A DNA stretch of 38,211 nucleotides from Pseudomonadota bacterium (GTDB taxonomy: Bacteria; Pseudomonadota; Gammaproteobacteria; Burkholderiales; Casimicrobiaceae): positions 1 through 38,211 of the forward strand of contig JAJXTF010000005.1 of NCBI GenBank assembly GCA_021784125.1, given 5' to 3'. Below are positions 1-10,277 of the stretch, one piece after another. The notes beneath the pieces were generated by a model. The model was not told the origin of the DNA. It searched no databases and saw only the letters and a list, made by a program, of their open reading frames with translations. The position numbers and the translations under genes are program-made. Numbering within the stretch: the first letter of the stretch is position 1; each line of letters opens with the position of its first letter.

Positions 1-171
1 GGCGGATTCTACGACCGGCTGCTTCCCGGACTGCGCAGCGCGATCCCCCGCATCGCGGGAGCGTTCGAGATGCAGCTGGTCGACGCGATGCCGCTTGCGC
101 CGCACGACTGCGCCGTCGACGCCATCGTCACCGAAACGCGCGTGATCGACGCCCGCGCGCGCAGCGGATGA
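1..171 (+). CDS. 5-formyltetrahydrofolate cyclo-ligase, C-terminal fragment
   Basis: The window opens inside this gene. Frame 1 is open from base 1 to a TGA at 169-171 and encodes the last 56 residues. The fragment starts with GGFYDRLL, matching the glycine-rich substrate/ATP loop (GGGxYDR) of 5-formyltetrahydrofolate cyclo-ligases. It continues with a QLVDAMPLAPHD segment and the VTETRVID end, also typical of the family's C-terminus. The enzyme converts 5-formyl-THF to 5,10-methenyl-THF using ATP in the cytoplasm. Its stop overlaps the start of the MFS gene (ATGA), so the two are probably translated from one message. The N-terminal two thirds lie outside the window, so the call rests on the C-terminal motifs only. 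Confidence 0.8.
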   Translation, partial: GGFYDRLLPGLRSAIPRIAGAFEMQLVDAMPLAPHDCAVDAIVTETRVIDARARSG

Positions 172-1376
172 CGCCCGCGCGCACGGCCCGGGTCGCGCTG
201 GCCGCCACGCTGACGATCCAGATCTTCACCTCCTTCGCCGGGACGGCGACGGCGGTGCTGGCGCCCGAGATCGCCGGCGACTTCGGGATCGACCCGCGCC
301 TGATCGGCGTGTTCATCGGCACGGTCTACGGCGGCGCCATGCTCGCGAGCATCGCCTGCGGCAGCTTCATCGAGCGCTACGGCCCGATCCGCGTGTCGCA
401 GGTCTGCGTCGTGCTGTGCGCGTCGGGTGTGGCTGCAACGGCGTTCGCGCCCGCGTCGCTGCCCGGCCTGCTCGCGCTCGCCGCGATCGTGATCGGGCTG
501 GGCTACGGCCCGATAACCCCGGCATCGTCGCAACTGCTGCAGCGGACCGCGCCGCCGGCGCGCATGGCGCTGACGTTCTCGATAAAGCAGACCGGCGTGC
601 CCGCGGGCGCAGCGCTGTCGGGCGCACTGCTGCCGGGTCTGGCGCTGCTCGGGGGATGGCGCGCGACGTTCGTCGGGGTCGCGCTGGTCGGCGCGATCGT
701 CGTCGCGCTGGCACAGCCGATCCGCGGGCGGCTCGATGGCGAGCATTCGCCGCGGCGGCCGATGTCCTTCGCCGGCATCGTCGCGCCGCTCGCGCTGGTA
801 TGGCGGTCGAAACCCCTGCTGATGCTGGCGCTGGTCTCCTTCGCCTATTCGGCGACCCAGGTGTGCCTCACCAGCTACCTGGTCGTCTACCTGACCGGAT
901 CGCTGGGATTCTCGCTGGTGTCGGCGGGGCTCGCGCTGACCGCGACCACCCTCGCCGGCGCCGCCGGGCGCATCGGCTGGGGAATGGTCGCGGACCGCCT
1001 GCTGGCGCCGCGCAAGGTGCTGGCGCTGATCGGCCTGATCGCCGCCGGTTGCGCGCTGGCGATGGCCGCCTCCACGCCGCGGTGGCCCGCGGCGGTGGTG
1101 ATCGGGCTGGCGACCTGCTTCGGCGCCACGGCGATCGGGTGGAACGGCGTCCAGCTCTCGGAAGTCGCGCGCCTCGCGCCCCCCGGGGCCGCGGGAAAGG
1201 TGACCGGCGCGGCGAGCGTCATCACTTTCGCCGGGGTCGTCATCGGCCCGCCGTCGTTCGCGCTGCTCTCCAGCCTGACCGGCGGGTATCGCGCGGGTTT
1301 TGCGTCTCTCGCCGTCGCGAGCGGGTTCGCCGCCGTCGCGCTCCTTTCCAGGGAACCGCATACAATCGATGCCTGA
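168..1376 (+). CDS. MFS transporter
   Basis: A 402-residue protein with about 12 hydrophobic segments, the usual length for a major facilitator superfamily permease. After the second helix comes GSFIERYGPIR, a divergent form of the loop 2-3 motif (GxxxDRxGrr). A Pro/Gly-rich fourth helix (GLGYGPITPASS) and SIKQTGVPAGAAL follow, resembling the CynX/NarK-like and anion:symporter-like branches. The second half repeats the pattern (GRIGWGMVADRLL). The start ATG overlaps the upstream stop by 4 nt. The substrate cannot be read from the sequence. Its last codons contain a TACAAT hexamer that may serve as -10 for aceE. Confidence 0.85.
   Translation: MTPARTARVALAATLTIQIFTSFAGTATAVLAPEIAGDFGIDPRLIGVFIGTVYGGAMLASIACGSFIERYGPIRVSQVCVVLCASGVAATAFAPASLPGLLALAAIVIGLGYGPITPASSQLLQRTAPPARMALTFSIKQTGVPAGAALSGALLPGLALLGGWRATFVGVALVGAIVVALAQPIRGRLDGEHSPRRPMSFAGIVAPLALVWRSKPLLMLALVSFAYSATQVCLTSYLVVYLTGSLGFSLVSAGLALTATTLAGAAGRIGWGMVADRLLAPRKVLALIGLIAAGCALAMAASTPRWPAAVVIGLATCFGATAIGWNGVQLSEVARLAPPGAAGKVTGAASVITFAGVVIGPPSFALLSSLTGGYRAGFASLAVASGFAAVALLSREPHTIDA
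1361..1366 (+). promoter_or_regulatory. candidate -10 element for aceE
   Basis: TACAAT stands out in this GC-rich sequence and lies 30 nt before the aceE ATG, inside the end of the MFS gene. At 17 nt upstream there is no convincing TTGACA-like -35. Initiation would fall near 1373, giving a leader of about 24 nt that contains the GGAG Shine-Dalgarno at 1386-1389. It is a motif by eye only. Confidence 0.35.
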
Positions 1377-1396
1377 GAAGGCGACGGAGTGGAATC

Positions 1397-4051
<2,655 letters not shown>

Positions 4052-4062
4052 GGAGGTCGACG

Positions 4063-4089
4063 ATGCACCTGCGACGGGATTTCCAATGA
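4063..4089 (+). CDS. possible 8-residue coupling mini-ORF (MHLRRDFQ)
   Basis: Directly after the aceE stop is AGGAGG (4051-4056), then 6 nt, then ATG. This is the best Shine-Dalgarno/start pair in the PDH region, but it opens an ORF of only eight codons. Its TGA (4087-4089) overlaps the aceF ATG (4086-4088) as ATGA. aceF itself has only a weak GGGA upstream. The arrangement suggests that ribosomes load at the mini-ORF and reinitiate at aceF, which would tie E2 synthesis to E1. Whether the peptide has any function is unknown. The alternative is that the AGGAGG acts at a distance on aceF and the ATG is incidental. Confidence 0.4.
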   Translation: MHLRRDFQ

Positions 4090-5444
4090 GCGCGATCGAG
4101 GTCAAGGTTCCGGACATCGGTGACTTCGACGAAGTCCCGGTGATCGAGGTGCTGGTCAAGCCGGGCGACACGGTGGCCGCCGAGGACGCGCTGGTCACCC
4201 TCGAGTCCGACAAGGCGACGATGGACGTTCCCTCGCCCGCTGCCGGCGTCGTCAAGGCGGTGCAGGTGAAGGTCGGGGACAAGGTGAGCGAGGGTCGGGT
4301 CATCCTGACGCTCGAGGCTGCGGCGGCAGCGGCGCCCTCACCCCAACCCTCTCCCGCGAGCGGGAGAGGGAGTGAACCGGCGGGGGCAGCCTCACCCCAA
4401 CCCTCACCCCAACCCTCACCCCAACCCTCTCCCGCAAATGCACCCTCCCCTCAACCCGCTCCCGCGAGCGGGAGAGGGGGCGCCGAAGGCGCGGCCGAGG
4501 AGTCCGAGCCCGCGCGCAGTGCCCACGCCTCGCCGTCGGTGCGCAAGTTCGCACGCGAGCTCGGCGTCGACCTTGGCGCAGTGACGGCCTCGGGACCCAA
4601 GGGCCGCATCCTCCACGAGGACGTGCAGGCTTTCGTCAAGCGCGCGCTGTCCGCGGGTGGGGGTGGCGGCGCTGCAGCCACAGGCGCGATCACCGGGGGT
4701 GGCGCGCTCAACCTGCTTCCCTGGCCGGTCGTCGATTTCGCCAAGTTCGGACCGGTCGAGGCCATGCCGCTGTCGCGGATCAGGAAGATCTCCGGTGCGA
4801 ACCTCGCGCGCAACTGGGTGATGGTCCCGCACGTCACGCAGTTCGAGGATGCCGACATCACCGAGCTCGAGGCGCTGCGCGTCGCGCTCAACAAGGAGAA
4901 CGAGAAGGCCGGCGTCAAGGTCACGATGCTCGCGTTCCTGATCAAGGCCGCGGTGTCGTCGCTCGCGAAGTTCCCCGACTTCAACGCGTCGCTCGATGCG
5001 AGCGGCGAGAACCTGATCCGCAAGGGCTACTTCAACATCGGCTTCGCGGCGGACACGCCGAACGGCCTCGTCGTCCCGGTGCTCAAGGGCGCGGACGGCA
5101 AGGGCGTGCTGCAGCTCGCCAGGGAAATGTCGGAGCTGTCGGCCAGGGCGCGCGAAGGCAAGCTCGGCCCGGCAGACATGCAGGGCGGATGCTTTTCGAT
5201 CAGCTCGCTGGGCGGGATCGGCGGCACCGCGTTCACGCCGATCATCAACGCGCCCGAGGTCGCGATCCTCGGCGTGTCGAAGAGCTCGATCAGGCCGGTG
5301 TGGGACGGCAAGGCATTCCAGCCGCGCCTGGTGCTGCCGCTGTCGCTGTCCTACGACCACCGCGTGATCGACGGCGCTGCCGCCGCGCGCTTCATCGTTC
5401 ATTTCGCTTCGCTGCTCGCGGATTTCCGCCGGGCGCTGCTGTGA
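4086..5444 (+). CDS. aceF: dihydrolipoamide acetyltransferase, PDH E2 component
   Basis: A 452-residue E2 with one lipoyl domain (about 1-78; lipoyl lysine K43 in LESDKATMD), a linker, a peripheral subunit-binding domain (about 147-185) and the acetyltransferase core (about 225-452). The core has the catalytic HRVIDG motif (H425, D429) near the C-terminus. The core forms the cytoplasmic PDH scaffold and transfers acetyl groups to CoA. The linker (about residues 84-132) is odd. It reads as repeated [12 protein letters not shown] and is encoded by a DNA hairpin repeat that is intergenic elsewhere in this window. Normal E2 linkers are Ala/Pro-rich and flexible, so this sequence could still work as one. 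The start is coupled to the mini-ORF, and the stop overlaps the rpiA GTG. Confidence 0.97.
   Translation: MSAIEVKVPDIGDFDEVPVIEVLVKPGDTVAAEDALVTLESDKATMDVPSPAAGVVKAVQVKVGDKVSEGRVILTLEAAAAAAPSPQPSPASGRGSEPAGAASPQPSPQPSPQPSPANAPSPQPAPASGRGGAEGAAEESEPARSAHASPSVRKFARELGVDLGAVTASGPKGRILHEDVQAFVKRALSAGGGGGAAATGAITGGGALNLLPWPVVDFAKFGPVEAMPLSRIRKISGANLARNWVMVPHVTQFEDADITELEALRVALNKENEKAGVKVTMLAFLIKAAVSSLAKFPDFNASLDASGENLIRKGYFNIGFAADTPNGLVVPVLKGADGKGVLQLAREMSELSARAREGKLGPADMQGGCFSISSLGGIGGTAFTPIINAPEVAILGVSKSSIRPVWDGKAFQPRLVLPLSLSYDHRVIDGAAAARFIVHFASLLADFRRALL
4335..4480 (+). repeat. GC-rich hairpin repeat cluster inside aceF
   Basis: The first unit, 36 nt at 4335-4370, starts CCCTCACCCCAACC and ends in a perfect 11-bp hairpin (4347-4370; arm CCCTCTCCCGC, loop GA). 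At 4391-4435 the block CTCACCCCAACC is repeated three times in tandem. At about 4443-4480 a second hairpin unit follows with one arm mismatch. The unit length of 36 nt is divisible by three and the frame used has no stop, so copies insert 12 residues without breaking aceF. Related elements occur at 6110-6150 and 28752-28837. Confidence 0.85.
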
Positions 5445-6106
5445 CCCAGGACGAGCAGAAACAGGCCGTCGCCCGCGAGGCGATCCGCTACGTCGTCGAC
5501 GGCGCCTGGATCGGCGTCGGCTCGGGCTCGACGGCCAACATGTTCATCGATGAGCTCGGCAGGATCAAGCCCCGGATCAGGGGCGCCGTCGCGAGCTCGG
5601 TCAAGACCGCGGAACGGCTCAAGTCGCACGGCATCGAGGTCGAGGAGCTGAACAACGTTTCCGACATTCCCGTCTACGTCGACGGCGCCGACGAGGTGAC
5701 CGAGCGCGGCGCGATGATCAAGGGCGGGGGTGGGGCGCTGACGCGAGAGAAGGTCGTGGCCGCGGTGGCGCATCGCTTCGTCTGCATCGCCGACGCGTCG
5801 AAGCTCGTCGGCGTGCTCGGCAGGTTTCCGCTGCCCGTCGAGGTGATCCCGATGGCGCGAAGCTACGTCGCGCGCGAGCTGGTGAAGCTCGGCGGATTCC
5901 CCGCATGGCGGATGGGCTTCACCACCGACAACGGCAACGTCGTCCTCGACGTCTCGGGCCTTTCGATCGTCGACCCGGCAGGGCTCGAGGAACGGATCAA
6001 CGGCATCGCGGGCGTGGTCACCGTCGGCCTGTTCGCGCGGCGCGGCGCGGACGTGGTCCTGCTCGGCGGGGATGCAGGCGTGCGGACGCTGGTGCCCGGA
6101 ACGTAG
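5441..6106 (+). CDS. rpiA: ribose-5-phosphate isomerase A
   Basis: The 221-residue product has the RpiA signatures GVGSGSTA (phosphate loop), VDGADEV (catalytic Asp region) and [12 protein letters not shown]. Its length is close to the 219 residues of E. coli RpiA. It interconverts ribose-5-phosphate and ribulose-5-phosphate in the non-oxidative pentose phosphate pathway. The start is GTG 5441, which overlaps the aceF stop (GTGA). The longer ORF from 5189 runs back through aceF and is rejected. Tight coupling to the PDH genes is unusual, since the expected neighbour is the E3 gene lpdA, which is not in this window. A hairpin repeat follows the stop. Confidence 0.95.
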   Translation: MTQDEQKQAVAREAIRYVVDGAWIGVGSGSTANMFIDELGRIKPRIRGAVASSVKTAERLKSHGIEVEELNNVSDIPVYVDGADEVTERGAMIKGGGGALTREKVVAAVAHRFVCIADASKLVGVLGRFPLPVEVIPMARSYVARELVKLGGFPAWRMGFTTDNGNVVLDVSGLSIVDPAGLEERINGIAGVVTVGLFARRGADVVLLGGDAGVRTLVPGT

Positions 6107-6109
6107 GGG

Positions 6110-6150
6110 CCCCTCACTCCCGCCCTCGCCCCGCGAGCGGGAAGAGGGGG
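6110..6150 (+). repeat. intergenic copy of the GC-rich hairpin repeat
   Basis: Between rpiA and proA, CCCCTCACTCC is followed by CGCCCTCGCCCCGCGAGCGG and then GAAGAGGGGG. The order (CCCTCAC stretch, then a hairpin centred on CGCGAGCG) is the same as in the aceF repeat, with several base changes in the arms. It could end rpiA transcription, although no T-run follows. Confidence 0.65.
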
Positions 6151-6163
6151 AACAGCGGCGCGC

Positions 6164-6169
6164 TACAAT
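6164..6169 (+). promoter_or_regulatory. candidate -10 element of proA (leaderless)
   Basis: TACAAT, in the context CGCTACAATTCCCGGG, ends exactly 7 nt before the proA ATG. If used as a -10, transcription would start at or next to the start codon. No Shine-Dalgarno sequence is seen before the ATG, which agrees with a leaderless transcript. Confidence 0.5.
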
Positions 6170-6176
6170 TCCCGGG

Positions 6177-7469
6177 ATGATGAACCTCGACGTTCCCGGT
6201 CTGGGCAGCTACACCGACATCGCCGCGTACATGAACGGCGTCGGCGCGGCGGCGCGCGACGCGTCGCGCGCGGTGGCGCGGGCGGGCACGCTGGCCAAGA
6301 ACCTGGCGCTCGCCCGCATGGCGGCGGCGATCCGCCGCGACTCGGCCCTGCTCCAGGCGGAGAACGCCGCCGACGTCGAGGCCGCGCGCGCTGCGGGGCA
6401 CGATGCAGCGTTCGTCGACCGGCTGACGCTGACGCCGGGCTCGATCGAGGCGATGGCGCGCGGCCTCGAGGAGATCGCCGCCCTGCCCGATCCGGCCGGG
6501 GAGATTTCCGACCTCAAGTTCCGGCCTTCGGGGATCCAGGTCGGGATGATGCGCGTGCCGCTGGGCGTCATCGCCATCATCTACGAATCGCGACCCAACG
6601 TCACCGCGGACGCCGCGGGACTGTGCCTCAAGGCGGGAAACGCGACCATCCTGCGCGGCGGATCGGAGGCGCTCCGCAGCAACCAGGCGATCGCTCGCTG
6701 CGTCCACGAAGGCCTGCGTGAGGCGGGCCTGCCCGAGGCTGCGGTCCAGGTCGTCGCGACGACGGACCGCGCCGCGGTCGGGCACCTGATCGTCGACGAG
6801 AAGCACGTCGACGTCGTCGTGCCCCGCGGCGGCAAGTCGCTGATCGAGCGCATCGCGCGCGACGCCCGCGTGCCGGTGATCAGGCACCTCGACGGCGTCT
6901 GCCACGTCTATGTCGACGCGCATGCCGACCTGCAGGCCGCGATCGCGATCGCCGACAACGCCAAGACCCAGCGCTATGCCCCCTGCAACACGATGGAGAC
7001 GCTGCTGGTGCACGCCGACATCGCGTCGCGCGTGCTGCCTCCGCTCGCCGCCATCTACGAATCCAAGGGCGTCGAGTTGCGCGGCTGCGCGCGCTCGCGC
7101 GCGCTGGTTCCCGCAATGAAGGCGGCGACCGAGGACGACTGGTACGCCGAGTACCTGGCGCCGATCCTCGCCATCCGGGTCGTCGATTCGCTCGACATGG
7201 CGATCGACCACATCGCGCGCTACGGCTCGCAGCACACCGATGCGATCGTGACCGAGAACCACCCGAACGCGATGCGCTTCCTGCGCGAAGTCGACTCGAG
7301 CTCGGTGATGGTCAATGCCTCGACCCGCTTCGCCGACGGTTTCGAATACGGCCTCGGCGCGGAGATCGGCATCTCGACGAACAAGCTGCACGCCCGCGGG
7401 CCGGTCGGCCTCGAGGGCCTGACCAGCCGCAAGTGGATCGTGCTCGGCACCGGCCAGATCCGCGGCTGA
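6177..7469 (+). CDS. proA: glutamate-5-semialdehyde dehydrogenase (gamma-glutamyl phosphate reductase)
   Basis: The 430-residue product belongs to the aldehyde dehydrogenase fold. It has the ProA segments [41 protein letters not shown] and the catalytic cysteine in [13 protein letters not shown] (about C270). It reduces gamma-glutamyl phosphate with NADPH, the second step of proline synthesis. ATG 6177 is followed at once by a second ATG (6180), and I cannot decide between them. The usual ProA length is about 417, so there is a short N-terminal extension. A TACAAT 7 nt upstream and the lack of a Shine-Dalgarno suggest a leaderless mRNA. In many betaproteobacteria proA lies just before nadD; here four other genes intervene. 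Confidence 0.96.
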   Translation: MMNLDVPGLGSYTDIAAYMNGVGAAARDASRAVARAGTLAKNLALARMAAAIRRDSALLQAENAADVEAARAAGHDAAFVDRLTLTPGSIEAMARGLEEIAALPDPAGEISDLKFRPSGIQVGMMRVPLGVIAIIYESRPNVTADAAGLCLKAGNATILRGGSEALRSNQAIARCVHEGLREAGLPEAAVQVVATTDRAAVGHLIVDEKHVDVVVPRGGKSLIERIARDARVPVIRHLDGVCHVYVDAHADLQAAIAIADNAKTQRYAPCNTMETLLVHADIASRVLPPLAAIYESKGVELRGCARSRALVPAMKAATEDDWYAEYLAPILAIRVVDSLDMAIDHIARYGSQHTDAIVTENHPNAMRFLREVDSSSVMVNASTRFADGFEYGLGAEIGISTNKLHARGPVGLEGLTSRKWIVLGTGQIRG

Positions 7470-7488
7470 GCGCACGACCAGCACCGCG

Positions 7489-8349
7489 ATGTCGAGCTCG
7501 GTCTCCATATCGATCGCGACCAATACCGCGATCGCCATCTCCAAGGGTTTCGGCTGGGTCGTGACCGGCTCGCCGACGCTGTTCGCCGAAACGGTCCACT
7601 CTATCGCCGATGTCGGCAACCAGGTGCTGCTCAAGATCGGCGAGCTGCGCAGCCGACGCGGCCCCGACCTCGAGCATCCGTTCGGGCGCGGACAGGAGAA
7701 GTTCTTCTGGGCGCTGGTCTCGGCCGTCAGCGTGTTCTTCATCGGCTGCGGCATCAACATCTACCATGGCATCGATGCGCTGGCGAAAGGCGGCGAAGTC
7801 GGGCATTTCACGCCATTGGTGCTCGGCCTGCTGCTGTTCTCGCTCGCACTGGAATCGTGGACTTTCCGCATCGCCTGGAAGGAGATCGGCGGCTGGAAAG
7901 GCGTCAAGGACAACCGGCACGACACGACGGTGATCGCCGTGCTGCTCGAGGACGGGGTCGCCCTGTTCGGCATCTTCCTGACGCTGCTGGTCGCAGGCAT
8001 CGGCTACGTCTACGGGCCGCATCCGGAATTCGATGCGGCAGTCGCCATCGTCGTCGGCGCCATCCTCGGCTTCATGGCGCTGTTCCTGGCGGCGATCAAC
8101 CGGCGGGTGCTGATCGACACCTCGGATCTCGAGCTCGATAGCGCAGCGCAATCCTGGCTCGCCGATCGCGGCATCGCCGCCCGCGTGCACTCGCTGGTGC
8201 TCGACAACGACCGGGCGATCGTCTTCGTCCGCCCGCAGGCCGGGGTCGATGACTCCCGTGCGGTCGGCGCCGCGCTGGCCGCGCACCTCGGGACGGCGCT
8301 GGGCAAGGACGCCAACGCCGTCTACTGGGAGTTCCCGGAGGGCGTCTAG
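7489..8349 (+). CDS. cation diffusion facilitator family transporter (SLC30A9-like)
   Basis: A 286-residue membrane protein of the CDF family. Characteristic segments are FAETVHSIADVGNQVLL (metal-site helix), HPFGRGQEKFFWALVSA and TVIAVLLEDGVALFG. The E-D pair in the last replaces the HxxxD of classical zinc exporters and resembles the SLC30A9 branch. About six membrane segments can be seen, followed by a short cytoplasmic domain. CDF proteins export divalent metal ions in exchange for protons; the metal is not readable here. The gene follows proA by 19 nt, and no good Shine-Dalgarno is visible, so the start is uncertain. Its TAG overlaps the stop of the converging MFS gene. Confidence 0.85.
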   Translation: MSSSVSISIATNTAIAISKGFGWVVTGSPTLFAETVHSIADVGNQVLLKIGELRSRRGPDLEHPFGRGQEKFFWALVSAVSVFFIGCGINIYHGIDALAKGGEVGHFTPLVLGLLLFSLALESWTFRIAWKEIGGWKGVKDNRHDTTVIAVLLEDGVALFGIFLTLLVAGIGYVYGPHPEFDAAVAIVVGAILGFMALFLAAINRRVLIDTSDLELDSAAQSWLADRGIAARVHSLVLDNDRAIVFVRPQAGVDDSRAVGAALAAHLGTALGKDANAVYWEFPEGV

Positions 8350-9530
8350 GCGGTCGCCGCGGTCCCGCGCCGGCGCAGCCAAGCCAGCCACAGCGCCGCA
8401 GCCGCGATCAGCGCCAGGACCGGAAGCGCGGCGCGGTTCATCGTCTGCCAACCGCTGCCGGTCACCAGCGCGCCGGAGGCGAACGACGACAGGACCATCG
8501 TCGAGAACACGATGAGGTCGTTGACGCCCTGCGTCCGCGCCTTCTCGGCCGGCGTGTAGGTTTCCGTCAGCAGCGACGTGCCGCCCGTGTACATGAAGTT
8601 CCAGCCGGCGCCGACGAAGGCCAGCGCCGCGACGAAGTGCGCGACGCTCGTCCCGTTGAGCGCAACTGCGACCGCGATCGTCGTCAGCGCGACGCCGGTG
8701 AGGATGATCGCCAGTGCGCCGAAGCGCTTGATCAGATTGCCGGTGACGAAGCCGGGCGCGTACATCGCGACGACGTGCCATTCGATGACCAGCGCCGCAG
8801 CGCTGAACGGGTGGCCGCAGAAATCCATCGCGATCGGCGTCGCCGTCATCAGGAGGTTCATCAGGCCGTAGCCCAGCGCCGCCGCGAGCACGGCGACGAT
8901 GAAGGTCGGCTGGCGCATGATCGCGACCAGCGGCCTGCCGCCGCCGGCGCGCTCCGCATGCGAAGGCGGCGGTACGTGGACCCGCGACTGCACGGCCAGC
9001 GCCACCAGCGCGACGAGGGCAAGCGCGGCGAACGAGCCCTGGAACGGCGTCGCGAACAGGTCCTTGGTCAGCTTCGCCGTTTCCGGCCCGATGAATCCCC
9101 CGACCACCCCTCCGGCCAGCACCAGCGAGATCGCTTTCGCCCGATCGGCGGGCGCGGCGACTTCCGCCGCCGCAAAGCGGTACTGCAGACCGACGGCGTT
9201 GTAGACCCCGATGATCGCGGTCCCGAGGCAGAACAGAGGGAAGTTCGCGAGGTGCAGCGCCAGCGCGCCGATCGAGCAGCCGACGATGTTCACCAGCGCG
9301 CCGGTCATGAACCCCGCGCGCCGGCCTACCCGCCCCATCCACATCGACATCGGCATCGCGGCGAGCGCCGATCCCAGGACGTAGGTCGTCGCGCCGAAGG
9401 TCGCCAGCGCCTTGTTCTGCGCGATCGAGAAGCCGATCAGGCCGTTCATCGAGATCAGGCCCGCCGAGTTGACGAGGAGCAGCGCCTGGCAGCAGGCAAG
9501 CAGGAAGATGTCGCGGCGGGAGGTGCGCAC
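8346..9530 (-). CDS. MFS transporter
   Basis: A 394-residue protein with 12 predicted hydrophobic helices. In the first half, MSMWMGRVGRRAGFMTG is a classical MFS loop 2-3 motif. A central loop (QSRVHVPPPSHAERAGG) separates the two six-helix halves. No ATG is available near the start of similarity, and I chose GTG 9530 (MRTSRRDIFLLACC) as the start just before the first helix. The ORF track extends upstream to 9926 through the opposing DUF924 gene, which is not credible. It converges with the CDF gene, and both stops share the tetranucleotide CTAG (8346-8349). The substrate is unknown. Confidence 0.8.
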   Translation of the reverse strand: MRTSRRDIFLLACCQALLLVNSAGLISMNGLIGFSIAQNKALATFGATTYVLGSALAAMPMSMWMGRVGRRAGFMTGALVNIVGCSIGALALHLANFPLFCLGTAIIGVYNAVGLQYRFAAAEVAAPADRAKAISLVLAGGVVGGFIGPETAKLTKDLFATPFQGSFAALALVALVALAVQSRVHVPPPSHAERAGGGRPLVAIMRQPTFIVAVLAAALGYGLMNLLMTATPIAMDFCGHPFSAAALVIEWHVVAMYAPGFVTGNLIKRFGALAIILTGVALTTIAVAVALNGTSVAHFVAALAFVGAGWNFMYTGGTSLLTETYTPAEKARTQGVNDLIVFSTMVLSSFASGALVTGSGWQTMNRAALPVLALIAAAALWLAWLRRRGTAATA

Positions 9531-9588
9531 GGTCAGTCCATGTGACCCGGCCGCGTCCGGGGCTCGCGGGGGTACGATCGAAAAGCCG

Positions 9589-9597
9589 TATGATAAT
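9589..9597 (+). promoter_or_regulatory. candidate -10 region for the DUF924 gene
   Basis: TATGATAAT is the only AT-rich run in the 143-nt divergent region between the MFS gene (start 9530, minus) and the DUF924 gene (start 9674, plus). GATAAT is a good -10 match, but no clear -35 is seen. The leader would be about 70 nt. I see no comparable element for the minus-strand MFS gene. Confidence 0.45.
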
Positions 9598-9673
9598 CGC
9601 AGCGCGTTTCCAGGCCGGACCCCGATCCGGCATCGATCCTGCACCGATCGCTCGTCGACCCCGCGAAGCTCCC

Positions 9674-10246
9674 ATGTCGCTGCCTCCCCTCGCCGCGCAG
9701 ATTCTCGACTTCTGGTTCCCGCCGGGCACCCCGGGCGAACGCCACGAATGGTTCCGGAAGGATCCCGCATTCGACCGCGAGATCCGCGAGCGTTTCGGCA
9801 CCGCACTGGCCGCAGGCCTCGCCGGCGCCTACGGCGACTGGTGCACGAGCGCGCGCGGCGCCCTCGCGCGCATCGTCCTGCTCGACCAGTACACGCGCAA
9901 CGCGTTTCGCGACACGCCTGCCGCATTCGCGGGGGATCCTGCCGCGCTCGCCACCGCCGAGGATGCGGTCGAGCGCGCCTTCGACCGCGAGCTCGAGCCC
10001 CGCGAGCGCGCTTTCGTGTACATGCCTTTCGAGCACAGCGAATCGCTGCAGCTGCAGGAGCGCTCGGTCGCGCTGTTTGCGGCGCTCGCCGCGGACACGG
10101 GATCGACCGGCCAGCTGCCCTGGGCCGAGCGGCATCGCGACATCATCCGGCGCTTCGGCCGCTTTCCCCATCGCAACGCGATCCTCGGCCGCGCATCGAC
10201 GCCCGAGGAGTTCGAGTTCCTGAAGGAGCCGGGCTCGCGTTTCTGA
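9674..10246 (+). CDS. DUF924 family protein
   Basis: A 190-residue soluble protein with the hallmarks of the DUF924 family: ILDFWFPPG near the N-terminus, EWFRKDPAFDREIRERFG, then IVLLDQYTRNAFRDT and YMPFEHSESLQLQERSV. The family is widespread in proteobacteria and has a TPR-like all-helical fold; its biochemical role is not known to me. ATG 9674 was chosen because it immediately precedes the conserved N-terminus, and the upstream frame from 9542 is not conserved-looking. There is no obvious Shine-Dalgarno. A CPA1 antiporter gene follows 31 nt downstream and may share its transcript. Confidence 0.85.
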   Translation: MSLPPLAAQILDFWFPPGTPGERHEWFRKDPAFDREIRERFGTALAAGLAGAYGDWCTSARGALARIVLLDQYTRNAFRDTPAAFAGDPAALATAEDAVERAFDRELEPRERAFVYMPFEHSESLQLQERSVALFAALAADTGSTGQLPWAERHRDIIRRFGRFPHRNAILGRASTPEEFEFLKEPGSRF

Positions 10247-10277
10247 TGCGGCGCGCGGACCCGGACGCCCTGCGCCC

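Noticed and set aside
416-1396. N-terminal extension of the aceE ORF (1211 aa)
   Set aside because: It overlaps the MFS gene in another frame. ATG 1397 has a Shine-Dalgarno and gives the standard AceE N-terminus.
4391-4435. CRISPR or VNTR array in aceF
   Set aside because: Only three 12-nt tandem units, part of the hairpin repeat family; there are no spacers.
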